From assembly GCA_018897105.1 (NCBI GenBank), contig JAHILF010000047.1, forward strand, positions 1 to 55,641: DNA of 55,641 nucleotides, written 5' to 3'. Within the stretch, counting starts at the first letter, position 1. The number at the start of each line of letters is the position of its first letter. This DNA is from Pseudomonadota bacterium (GTDB lineage Bacteria > Desulfobacterota > Desulfobulbia > Desulfobulbales > SURF-16). The translations under genes were made by a program, and so were the position numbers. The notes beneath the pieces are model-generated. The model saw only the letters and a list, made by a program, of their open reading frames with translations, was not told where the DNA came from and did not search any database. Positions 32,886 through 41,207 of the stretch are shown here, piece after piece.

Positions 32886-34196
32886 TTACTCCGGCAGGTA
32901 AACCGCATAACCCCTTGGAGGGGCAAAGACCTGCGTCCAGCCGCCGCCGTCCGAGTGTTGGTCATAGGGTTTGTTTGTGTCGCGGCCCCACCAGGCGGAA
33001 CAGGTGAGGGTCGTGTTCGGCCACTTTGTCTGCACCCAGGCGCCGCGCCATGCCATGGGGTCGGTATTGATCACCACCACCAGGCCTTTCTGGTTCTGAT
33101 AACCATGGCGCTGGGCAATATAGAGATGCTCGTCGCTGTAAAGCAGGGTCGTTGCTCCGCCTGCATAGCCCAAGTGGATTTGACAGAGTCTGTCGATGCC
33201 GCCGGCGCTATCTGGTAAGGCCAGGCCGTAGTTGTAATAATCTTTCCAGTAGATGCACGGCACGCCCTCGTGGGTCAGGATAAAGGCGTAGGCCAGCAGC
33301 TTGTCGTTGACAATGGGCTGGCTGCGGTCGGTGTCGTGGTTGTCGCAGAAGGTGACGGCATTCATGGGGACATCAAAGACCAGCCCGCTGCCCCACAGCC
33401 GGCGCATATCATAATGGGGATTGTCGCACATCTCCCGCAGGGCGTAGAAGAGCGGGAAATCAAAGGCGGAGCACGACCAGCGCACGTAATCGAGATAGCC
33501 TTTGATGGCGTCCTTGCTGCCATCCCAGTATTCCACCACGCCGAAACACTTCTGCCACTCCTGGATGCTCTGCACGATCCAGGAATCGTAGTATTTGACG
33601 GCGTCGTAGCGGAAGCCGTCGTAGCCCATGCCCTGCTGCCGGTCTTTGAGGTAACGGATGTACTCCATGACTCCCAGATAGGTGTAGGGATTGTCATGGC
33701 ACAGGTCCGGCAGATCGTAGCCTTCCAGGTCGCCGTAAAAGGAGCCGGCGTCGGCTGAGGAGTATTCGCAGGGATGGAAATTGGTCCAGTCGCGGGGGAA
33801 CTTGCCTGATTTCGGGGTGAATTTCGTCTTCAGGTCCTTGCCGGTGAGGGGATTGACTTCCTTGGCATCGCCGATGTCGCAGTGATTGAGCACGGCATCG
33901 GCAAGGACAATCATCCCCTGGTCGTGGGCCGCCTGGGTCAAGGCCCGCAGTTCATCGTTTGAGCCGAACCAGGTCTTGACGCCGCCCTTCTGGTCGAACT
34001 CGCCATGATCGTAGTAATCATAGGGAGCGTAACCCATGCTTTCCACATGGCTCGACTTGGCTGACGGCGGCAGCCACAGGGCCGTGATGCCGATATCCGC
34101 CAGTGCGGGAAGGCAGGACTGCAGATGGTTCCACCATTGCCCCTCTTTCCCCTCGGCCCGGGGGCAATCCCAGTAAAAGGTTTGCATCAGTATCAT
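32886..34196 (-). CDS. cytoplasmic alpha-amylase, GH13
   Basis: 436 residues from the ATG at 34196, with AGGAG upstream. MILMQTFYWDCP is a typical start of signal-less GH13_5/6-type amylases. Conserved regions: DAVLNH (100-105), GFRYDAVKYYD with nucleophile D198, VVEYWDG with acid E222, and FCDNHDTDR with D288. No signal peptide, so it should act on internal glycogen or imported maltodextrin. A longer start at 34259 lacks a ribosome site. It is divergent from the porin gene and physically near the secreted GH15 enzyme and GHL10. Confidence 0.92.
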   Translation of the reverse strand: MILMQTFYWDCPRAEGKEGQWWNHLQSCLPALADIGITALWLPPSAKSSHVESMGYAPYDYYDHGEFDQKGGVKTWFGSNDELRALTQAAHDQGMIVLADAVLNHCDIGDAKEVNPLTGKDLKTKFTPKSGKFPRDWTNFHPCEYSSADAGSFYGDLEGYDLPDLCHDNPYTYLGVMEYIRYLKDRQQGMGYDGFRYDAVKYYDSWIVQSIQEWQKCFGVVEYWDGSKDAIKGYLDYVRWSCSAFDFPLFYALREMCDNPHYDMRRLWGSGLVFDVPMNAVTFCDNHDTDRSQPIVNDKLLAYAFILTHEGVPCIYWKDYYNYGLALPDSAGGIDRLCQIHLGYAGGATTLLYSDEHLYIAQRHGYQNQKGLVVVINTDPMAWRGAWVQTKWPNTTLTCSAWWGRDTNKPYDQHSDGGGWTQVFAPPRGYAVYLPE

Positions 34197-34592
34197 TGAG
34201 GTTCTCCTTGTCATTTGGGGTGGGTCTTCGAGGCAGGGTAGATATCCAACCTCACTCATTGCGGCAGGACGGTAAATATATGGGCAGCAGTCAGGTATCT
34301 GTTTGTCTTACCCGCTACTAGCCTAACAATTAACTATAATGACAGGACTCAGATGTAAATGCGGTAGATTGTCGCACCTTACTGCGCTGAGCGGGTTTCG
34401 TTTCTGCAGGCTGGGCGGTGGTGGGGAAGAAAATTTCTTGACCATCGGTATGTTTTGCGATACACATCGACTCGGTAAAAATACGCACTCTCCCCCAAAA
34501 AGAAAATGGCGCCATAATTCGTTACCACTTCCGGGGAAGTATCGGGATTGCGGGCAACATCAGAATTATTTTGGCCAGAGGCTCAATAGAAA
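34197..34592. other. divergent promoter region between amylase and porin
   Basis: These 396 bases contain no gene. They must hold the amylase and porin promoters. One weak sigma70-like candidate for the porin is TTGACC at 34438 with TACACA 17 bases on; no operator is clear. Confidence 0.4.
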
Positions 34593-35954
34593 ATGATAAG
34601 GATAAAAAAACTCTTTCCGGCTCTTGTTGGATTTCTCATTTTTTCATCTCCAAACATCGCACAGGCCGTAGCGGATGACACGCTTGTTTTCGGCATGTCC
34701 ATGCGGTTCCGCTATGAATTCCAGGATAATTTCAACCAGAAGTACTATGGGGAAAATCCCAAACTGGGGTCGGCCGACGATGGTTTCCTGCTGGGAAGGC
34801 TCAGGGCCGGCTTTGACTATAAACCATCGGAGAAGATCCATCTGGCTCTCTGGCTGCAGGATTCGGAATGCTGGGACATGGCCTTGCCTGACAGCGCCTT
34901 TTATGACCGGAAGCTGGAGATGGGGAACAATCCCAACAAGGATCATTGGGAGTTGTGGGAGACCTACCTGGAGATCATGGAGCCCGCTGATGTCCCCCTG
35001 ACCGTAAAAGTGGGAAGACAGAGGATCTACTATGGCGACAAAAGGATCTTCGGGCCGGGTGAGTGGGGGAATACGGGGAGATGGATCTGGGATGCGGCAA
35101 AGTTCTCCCATACCTTTCAGGGCGGCTTTGTGGATGCCTATTACGGCCGGACCATGGTGCATGAGCCGACAGAGTTCAGCCTGAACCATCGCCATTATTA
35201 TGAATCCTTTGGATTTTACGGTCAGTATGTCGCGGCCGGATTATCTGCCATCGGCTTTGAGCCCTTTTTCATGAGTAAACAAGATGACCATGAATCCTAT
35301 ACCGGCGAGGATGGCCGGACCGGAAATCTTGATGCCTATTATGGTGGTCTCAGGATCTTCAAAAATGATCTGCAGGGTTTTGATGGTTCTCTGACCTATG
35401 TGCGGCAGTTTGGCGATTATGCCGGGGACGACATCCGGGCCTACGGCTACCATGCTCTGCTGGCTTACAACTTGAAGCAGGTCAGTATGAAGCCCAGGGT
35501 GAGTGTCGAATACAGCTTTGCCTCAGGGGATTCCGACCCAGGTGATGGCAGGCATGAGTCCTTTGACGGGGCATTCGGGGCCAGGGATACCATGTATGGG
35601 CGGATGAATCTCTTCCACTGGATGAATCTCAAGGATGCTCAGATTAACCTGGAGATCAGGCCGCGGGACTGGTTTTACCTCAAGGCAGAGTTTCATAAAT
35701 TCCGTCTGGCCGAAGAAAAGGATGCCTGGTACCTCAACGCTTCCACGTACCGGGATAAGGCGGGCATGTCCGGCGATGAGGTGGGCAGAGAGTTTGACTT
35801 GGTGGGTAAATTTGATCTTCCCAAAGGCAACACTGTTCAGGTGGGCTTCGGCCATTTCTGGCCCGATGAGTTTGCCGAAAAGCTGGCCTCGAGCAAAGAG
35901 GCGAACTGGGTTTTTGTGGAGTGGATGTATAAATTCTCCACGGGAATTTTTTAA
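34593..35954 (+). CDS. outer-membrane porin, alginate-export family
   Basis: 453 residues. The signal peptide is followed by FGMSMRFRYEFQDNFNQKYY and FLLGRLRAGFDYKPSEKIHL. The central VKVGRQRIYYGDKRIFGPGEW is the signature of the AlgE-like Alginate_exp family (G-R-Q-x-x-Y-G-x-x-R). The C-terminus ends in a barrel strand with terminal Phe (MYKFSTGIF). Most family members outside Pseudomonas have unknown cargo, so the name gives the fold and not the substrate. Near a glucan-degrading gene set, oligosaccharide uptake is a reasonable guess. Confidence 0.85.
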   Translation: MIRIKKLFPALVGFLIFSSPNIAQAVADDTLVFGMSMRFRYEFQDNFNQKYYGENPKLGSADDGFLLGRLRAGFDYKPSEKIHLALWLQDSECWDMALPDSAFYDRKLEMGNNPNKDHWELWETYLEIMEPADVPLTVKVGRQRIYYGDKRIFGPGEWGNTGRWIWDAAKFSHTFQGGFVDAYYGRTMVHEPTEFSLNHRHYYESFGFYGQYVAAGLSAIGFEPFFMSKQDDHESYTGEDGRTGNLDAYYGGLRIFKNDLQGFDGSLTYVRQFGDYAGDDIRAYGYHALLAYNLKQVSMKPRVSVEYSFASGDSDPGDGRHESFDGAFGARDTMYGRMNLFHWMNLKDAQINLEIRPRDWFYLKAEFHKFRLAEEKDAWYLNASTYRDKAGMSGDEVGREFDLVGKFDLPKGNTVQVGFGHFWPDEFAEKLASSKEANWVFVEWMYKFSTGIF

Positions 35955-35980
35955 CACAGCTTCGTAACAACTGAAAATTT

Positions 35981-36165
35981 ACCACAGAGAGCACAGAGCG
36001 CACAGAGCTATCAAGGCCGGGGACAGAATGATTTTCGCAAAAACCGCGAAAAAAATTCAGTCCCCTCAGTCTGGAGGGAAAATTAAATCTGTCTCCGGCC
36101 TTAAGTTAACGACATTAAGAGATAACTAGTCGTAATAAAAAATATTTCTTTGTGAACTCTGTGGT
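35981..36165. repeat. CACAGAG inverted repeat, copy 3, interrupted by a REP element
   Basis: ACCACAGAGAGCACAGAG at the left and TTTGTGAACTCTGTGGT at the right are the two halves of the CACAGAG repeat. Between them sits a complete GGGGACAGA composite palindrome at 36015-36100. One repeat family has therefore inserted into another. Confidence 0.7.
36015..36100. repeat. GGGGACAGA-type composite palindrome, copy C
   Basis: GGCCGGGGACAGAATG at the left end and CTGTCTCCGGCC at the right end form the outer pair. Inside, TTTTCGC/GCGAAAA and GGGGACAGAATGA / ATTCAGTCCCC pair. It lies inside a CACAGAG repeat. Confidence 0.75.
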
Positions 36166-36248
36166 AGAAAAAAGACTTTTTACCCTTGAATGGTCAGATC
36201 CTTCCCCTCCGTGTGCAAGCGAGGCAAAACCCCTGCAACCGCAACCTG

Positions 36249-36593
36249 CTATGCGTAATTATGGGTGCCGAGCACAACCTTGATGCCGGTTTTACCTTCA
36301 ATCATCTGCGCCTTTTCTTCCGCAGTTGAATAGGGGCAGTCCGGTTTGGCGTTTGCCATGCAGCTGCTCAGATAGATGGTATCCGGCTTGATTTCAGAAA
36401 GCTTGATCGCCATGCCGATATTGGCCACTGTGGATCTGCCGGGGCACTGGCATTTCACCATGGAAACGACCTGGGACTCTTCTTCAAACTTACCATCGCC
36501 TAAAGCCGCCGCCTTCAGACAACGCCATTCCCCCGGGCAGCCATATCCACTGTCCATGTAAGACCCGCACGCTACAACCATTACCTTTTTCAT
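36249..36593 (-). CDS. CGGC domain-containing protein
   Basis: 114 residues. The family signature is the cysteine-rich CQCPGRSTVANIGMAIKLSE region (CGGCPGR in relatives), with MVVACGSYMDSGYGCPGEWRC at the N-terminus, SSCMANAKPDCPY, and GIKVVLGTHNYA at the end. The function is unknown; metal or Fe-S binding is inferred from conserved Cys. GGAG precedes the ATG. It is divergent from the ferredoxin-nitroreductase gene, and both starts face a region with two GntR-like sites. Confidence 0.85.
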   Translation of the reverse strand: MKKVMVVACGSYMDSGYGCPGEWRCLKAAALGDGKFEEESQVVSMVKCQCPGRSTVANIGMAIKLSEIKPDTIYLSSCMANAKPDCPYSTAEEKAQMIEGKTGIKVVLGTHNYA

Positions 36594-36691
36594 TTCGTCT
36601 CCTTTGTCAATGATGTGGTGATAATGAAAAAAATGTCACTTGCTCTCAACTTAAACCCCTCAACCAGGGGCGTGTCAATTTTTTTGTAGGG

Positions 36692-36731
36692 GATAGTACC
36701 ACATTTTTTTTAAGTAATATCAAATAGTACC
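36692..36731. promoter_or_regulatory. two TGGTACTA-type sites in the CGGC/nitroreductase intergenic region
   Basis: GATAGTACCAC (36692-36702) and AATAGTACCAC (36723-36733) share the TAGTACCA core with the operators at 4547-4588. The two cores start exactly 31 bases apart (36694 and 36725), the same spacing as between the two operator centres of the GntR gene. The second half-sites are degenerate. Suggested role: binding of the same FadR-type regulator. Confidence 0.5.
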
Positions 36732-36960
36732 ACGATGTTGTATGAGAGATTGCGCGTCAGGCGCCATGGCGTCATATGCAAGAGAGGAAAGACGGAAGGC
36801 GGTCTTTGCAGAGAAAGAATTGTCTTCCTGACGTACAACTGGTATTTTTAGAAGACCACCCATAAATAACCATGACCGCTGCTGTTGGCCTTCAATTTCC
36901 GCGGGATAAGGCTGGGAATCGATTTCAGGCAGGCGCGGCGGGGAGAAAAAGGAGAATGCT

Positions 36961-37779
36961 ATGATCGGGTTCCGTGTTGATGAAGAACGCTGCATCCAGT
37001 GCGGCGAATGCGAGATTGAATGTCCGGCAGGGATCATCACCCTGGAAGAGTTCCCCACGATCACCGACGAGGAGAGCTGTATCAGATGTCAGCACTGTCT
37101 GGCCGTCTGCCCTACTGCGGCCATATCGATTCTCGGCAAGAATCCCGATGAGAGTGTAGCGCTTGAAGGAAATATGCCGGACCCGGCCAGGCTGGTGACC
37201 CTGATCAAAGGGCGCCGGACCATCCGTCGGTATACGCAGGACGAGCTGCCCTCCGAGTTGATTGACGAGCTGCTGGACATTGCCTGTCACGCCCCCACCG
37301 GGGTCAACGACCGCGGCGTGCTGTTCACCGTGGTCAAGGATCTGGCAGTGATGAATTCCCTCAAGCAGGAGGTGATGGCGTGTCTGACGCAACTGAAAGA
37401 CCAGGGGCGATTGCCGGAAGGGTTCATCGGTCAATATCTCGGCCGGGCAGTAAAGGCCTGGCAGGAGGAAGGCAAGGATATCATTTTCCGCGGAGCGCCG
37501 CATCTGCTGGTGACCAGCGCCCCCAAGGACGCTCCATGCCCGGTGCAGGACACCCACATCGCCCTGACCACCTTCCAGCTGATGGCCCATGCCCGGGGAG
37601 TGGGCACGGTGTGGGATGGGCTGTTCATGATGGTCCTTTCCCTCTGCCCGAACCTGGTTTCGCGGCTCGGCATCCCGGCAAATCACATTCTTGGCTATGC
37701 CATGGCCTTTGGCACGCCGGCGGTTGTGTTCTACCGCACGGTGCAGCACGGACCAGCCCAGGTGAATGTCGTCAAGTAG
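36961..37779 (+). CDS. ferredoxin-nitroreductase fusion protein
   Basis: 272 residues. The N-terminal dicluster 4Fe-4S domain (about 5-55) has CIQCGECEIECP and CIRCQHCLAVCP. A nitroreductase FMN domain follows (LIKGRRTIRRYTQDELP, ACHAPTGVNDRG and the C-terminal GYAMAFGTPAVVFYRTV). Such fusions are common in anaerobes; electrons would come from a ferredoxin pool rather than NAD(P)H. The substrate is unknown. AAGGAGAA stands before the ATG. Confidence 0.9.
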   Translation: MIGFRVDEERCIQCGECEIECPAGIITLEEFPTITDEESCIRCQHCLAVCPTAAISILGKNPDESVALEGNMPDPARLVTLIKGRRTIRRYTQDELPSELIDELLDIACHAPTGVNDRGVLFTVVKDLAVMNSLKQEVMACLTQLKDQGRLPEGFIGQYLGRAVKAWQEEGKDIIFRGAPHLLVTSAPKDAPCPVQDTHIALTTFQLMAHARGVGTVWDGLFMMVLSLCPNLVSRLGIPANHILGYAMAFGTPAVVFYRTVQHGPAQVNVVK

Positions 37780-37851
37780 GCTGGAGTTCGGCCGGTGGTG
37801 GATGCTGCAGTGAGTCGCGGCACGAAAAGGGATCTGCCCGCTTACTGAGCA

Positions 37852-39027
37852 TCACGAGGTGGTATTGATCATAATGCCGGTTTCGTGCAGCAGGTTGGTG
37901 ATAGTCGTGTCCTCGAATTTGAGGGGGACATCGCGGGTCAGCCGGCACAACTCATTATCGGAGCAGTCGTAGACGTTCAGGGCGTATCCCGCCTCATTCC
38001 TGGCAAAAACCAGATGAAGGGGAAGCCCGTTGGCCGCCATATCCGCATTGACCTGGGTCAGCACATGCCGGAGGTTTCTTTCCCCCACCGGTGTGGCGGG
38101 AGGGATATTTTCCTCATATGCCCGAGCCTGGTAGTTTGACCACGCCTGTCTGAGAGCAGCCCTGCCGACTTGCCGCACCCTGTCGGCGGGCAGGGGCGGA
38201 CGGACTTCATTGGGGATCGGCGCTGGTTCTGCAGGAGTCGGGCTCGGGTTGCTGACCTCATAAACAGCGACCACATAGGGCGTTCTGTCCGGATTCTGCA
38301 GAAAGAACGGCACCGGAAAGGTGGTAGATTCCTGGCTCACAAAGGTTGCGGCAACAGGAGTTGACGTGAGAACGGTGGTGACTGCCCCCGGGGCAAGTGG
38401 TACAACCGGCGGCGTCGTTACCGAAGTGGCAGCGGCAACTGCCGTCGCCTGCGCAGCCACCTGGGGTGCGGCAACAGCGGCTTGCTGCGGTGCGGCAGCC
38501 GCCACCCCGGCGGTTACTGTCGCCGTTGCGGCGGGGGTGGTTGTCCGGGCAGTGGCGTTCAGATTGAGCAGGGCCTGGTTGGTCAGCAGTTGGTTCTGCT
38601 GGACGGCAGTAAGGTTTTGCAGTGCTGGATTGGCTGCCACCTGCGCAGGTGTCTCATTGATCAGCAGGGGATTTGTCTGGGGCTGGGACACAAAGCTTAA
38701 ATTCTGCAGGGCCTGGTTGATCAGCAGCTCATTCTGCAGAATGACGTTCCCCTGGGTCGCGTTAGAGGTAGCCATGGGCGGCGGCGTTATGTTGATCAGC
38801 GGGTTATTCGCCGTACCGCTCGACACAAAATTCAAATTTTGCAGGGCCTGATTAATCAGCAGCGCATTCTGCAGGATGGGATCCGCTTGCTGGGGCGCGG
38901 CAGTCGTGGTCTGGGGCTGATTGGCACTCCTCTGCCGGGCAGAGGCGGCGGCCCTTGCATAGCTGCTTGCAATTTGTTGCGCTGATGCTGGAATCGGATT
39001 GGTCGTGGTAATTTCATTGACGGCCAT
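37852..39027 (-). CDS. repeat-containing protein with FlaG-like C-terminal domain
   Basis: 391 residues. Three imperfect 18-residue repeats, ILQNALLINQALQNLNFV (51-68), ILQNELLINQALQNLSFV (97-114) and AVQQNQLLTNQALLNLNA (141-158), are spaced about 45 residues apart. They are followed by an Ala/Thr/Val-rich low-complexity stretch (160-230). The last 70 residues (NADMAANGLPLHLVFARNEA, then YALNVYDCSDNELCRLTRDV and IMINTTS) resemble FlaG, a flagellin-associated protein. No flagellar gene is nearby and there is no signal peptide. GGAGC precedes the ATG. The FlaG match is by eye. Confidence 0.65.
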   Translation of the reverse strand: MAVNEITTTNPIPASAQQIASSYARAAASARQRSANQPQTTTAAPQQADPILQNALLINQALQNLNFVSSGTANNPLINITPPPMATSNATQGNVILQNELLINQALQNLSFVSQPQTNPLLINETPAQVAANPALQNLTAVQQNQLLTNQALLNLNATARTTTPAATATVTAGVAAAAPQQAAVAAPQVAAQATAVAAATSVTTPPVVPLAPGAVTTVLTSTPVAATFVSQESTTFPVPFFLQNPDRTPYVVAVYEVSNPSPTPAEPAPIPNEVRPPLPADRVRQVGRAALRQAWSNYQARAYEENIPPATPVGERNLRHVLTQVNADMAANGLPLHLVFARNEAGYALNVYDCSDNELCRLTRDVPLKFEDTTITNLLHETGIMINTTS

Positions 39028-39309
39028 ATCGTTGCTCCATTGAAATGCTGATCACTTATTTATACAAATAGGTGCCAATGGTGATAATGTCAAGCAAAGG
39101 CAGGGAACGTACTGGGTTTCCCTTGCAAAAATCGGATGCCATGTTTTTTAAGGCACCCAAGCCTTAGCCTGTTCGGGTTCTTTTTTTCTTACATTTTATA
39201 ACTTATCCGCTATAATTATAAGTGACATTTTTTTCTGCGTATAATATAAAACTATCCGTTTTTTCACTATTTTTGTATTACATTTTTCGTGACATTTAAG
39301 GCGGCAATT

Positions 39310-40431
39310 GTGAAAAGCGTTTTAACATTTAAATCAGGAAAGTTTTATTTCAGCGAAGAGTATGATGTTTCTCAAATTGACAGTCTATTGGTTCGCGCCA
39401 CCGTGCTCAATGAAACCATTGTCGACCTGCCGATACTGCCAGAATTGGCCTCGCAGATCGATCCGGACATAATGTACAGCTCTATTTCCGGCACGGCCGC
39501 AATTGAGGGCAATCCTATAACCGGTGAGGATGTCAAAAGGATTGCCCAGGGCGAGGAGTTGCAGATTTACAGCAAAAAGGATCAACAGGAAATCAAGAAC
39601 CTGATTAATGCCTACGATATTCTAGCCGGGTTTAAGCCGACTGCCGATCCTCTTATTATAGACGAAGGAATCATTTGTACACTTCACGAAGCCATAACCC
39701 ACGATCTGCCTGATGAAAATAATGTGCCCGGAAAATACAGAAATGGACTTGTGTATGTCGGGGACAAGGCCCATGGCGGTGTGTACACACCGCCGAAGAT
39801 TCTGAAAGATATTCAAAATCTGATGCAGGAGTTTGTGGAGTGGATTAACAGTGAGGAAATACTCAGTCTTAATCCCTTTGTAAGAGCAGCACTTGCTCAT
39901 TACTATCTCGGTATTATCCATCCCTTCTGGGATGGCAACGGCAGAACAGCCAGACTGCTGGAAGCCCTTCTGCTGCAGGGGGCAAATATCAAATACGTCC
40001 CACGCGAGCTCTCCAATTATTATTACCGGAATGTCGATGAGTACTACATTTCCTTCTCCAAAAGCCTCCAGCTCAAAAAGGAGATCACCCCGTTTCTGAG
40101 ATTTTATCTGGAAGGTGCTGTCGACAGTCTTACTAGGATGAAAGAGGTGATTGTATCCTTTATCAGGAAATTTTCCCTCAGGGATTATTATAGATCGGAA
40201 AGGAAAACAAAAAAACTTACGGCAAGGCAATTTGAGCTGCTGGATTTACTTTTGGATAATCCCGTCACCTTTACCCTTAAGGATCTGCACGACAGCAAGA
40301 CATTTTCAATTTTATACGGCAAGGCTTCAACCCAGACGGCACGGCGTGATTTGAAAAAACTTGCAGCCCAAGGACTTCTCCTGGGTGATGAAAACAATAA
40401 ATATACCCTTAATTTCAGAGTGCTGGGGTGA
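39310..40431 (+). CDS. Fic domain adenylyltransferase-like protein
   Basis: 373 residues from GTG 39310, preceded by AAGGCGG; GTG 39289 is possible and adds seven residues. The catalytic motif HPFWDGNGRTAR (His at about 204) is complete. The inhibitory helix motif S-G-x-x-x-I-E-G-N (SGTAAIEGN) lies upstream, the class II arrangement. A C-terminal winged-helix follows (RQFELLDLLLDNPVTFTLKD, TARRDLKKLAAQGLL). It probably AMPylates a protein target and is autoinhibited. No Fic antitoxin partner gene is present, as expected for class II. Confidence 0.9.
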   Translation: MKSVLTFKSGKFYFSEEYDVSQIDSLLVRATVLNETIVDLPILPELASQIDPDIMYSSISGTAAIEGNPITGEDVKRIAQGEELQIYSKKDQQEIKNLINAYDILAGFKPTADPLIIDEGIICTLHEAITHDLPDENNVPGKYRNGLVYVGDKAHGGVYTPPKILKDIQNLMQEFVEWINSEEILSLNPFVRAALAHYYLGIIHPFWDGNGRTARLLEALLLQGANIKYVPRELSNYYYRNVDEYYISFSKSLQLKKEITPFLRFYLEGAVDSLTRMKEVIVSFIRKFSLRDYYRSERKTKKLTARQFELLDLLLDNPVTFTLKDLHDSKTFSILYGKASTQTARRDLKKLAAQGLLLGDENNKYTLNFRVLG

Positions 40432-41207
40432 TTCAAGCATTTGTGGGAATAATTAGGTAAGATGTCCCCAGAACTCTTCAGAAGAGACATAATAAATCTT
40501 ATTTTTCAAGACCTGGCCCTGATTCGCGTGGCCCTGATTCGCGCACGGCCTTATCGGGCAAGGCTTTTGGCGCGCCCCTCACCCAAGTCGAACCCCGCAG
40601 TGAAAGATCGAGTTAGGCGCAATTTTCGAGCGAAAACCGGCGCGTTAGCGCAAAAAGGAAACCGTTTTTCTTTCCGTTAACGGTTTGTTGTTTTTAATGC
40701 AATGGATTTCCTTGTTACTGAAGTAATTTTTACAAAAAAGTGTAGTAATATGCAGAAAATAGGCGCACTTCTCCTATAAAATTGCCTATGATCACAATAT
40801 TCGGTTGGATCATGCAATATCAAATGGTTACGCTTGTTACTTATGCTATACTTCATCAAAATTCTAAGGACTCACGATCAAAGGTGAATAATGCCAACAA
40901 GATGTTTTCTGCCGTAACCATATGAAATATAAAGGTTTAAATTGTTTGCGCCCAATGTGCCGCTTAGTGGGCTTGCCTGGGCAAATAAGTCAACTCTTGA
41001 TAAAGTATTGCACAGATCAATTAATATCAGCGCAGCATGCAATACTTTATCATTGAGGTTGCCATTCCGGCGAAATCCTTGTCACACCAGAGAACTTTAA
41101 AGAAAAATACAAATGATTATTCGCGAAGTACGTAACCATTTTTGTTAAATCCAACCGGCTTTTGTGGCAATAGAAAATTGCATTTTTTTTGCTGAAAAGA
41201 GGACCAG
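40432..41207. other. long intergenic region beside the recombinase locus
   Basis: No gene is seen in these 776 bases. CCTGATTCGCG(T/C) is directly repeated at about 40508-40545. The main structure is the inverted repeat at 40998-41052. GTTAGGC at about 40613 has no partner of attC type. The base composition is more AT-rich near the recombinases. Confidence 0.5.
40998..41052. repeat. 15-bp perfect inverted repeat downstream of the recombinase genes
   Basis: TGATAAAGTATTGCA (40998-41012) and TGCAATACTTTATCA (41038-41052) are perfect complements with a 25-base spacer. It lies 155 bases beyond the recombinase stop. It could be a recombination-site or end motif of the element, or a transcription terminator. 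No second copy was found on the other side. Confidence 0.6.

Noticed and set aside
40605-40650. A possible attC end (GTTAGGC) near 40613
   Set aside because: No RYYYAAC partner or inverted arms at the proper distance.
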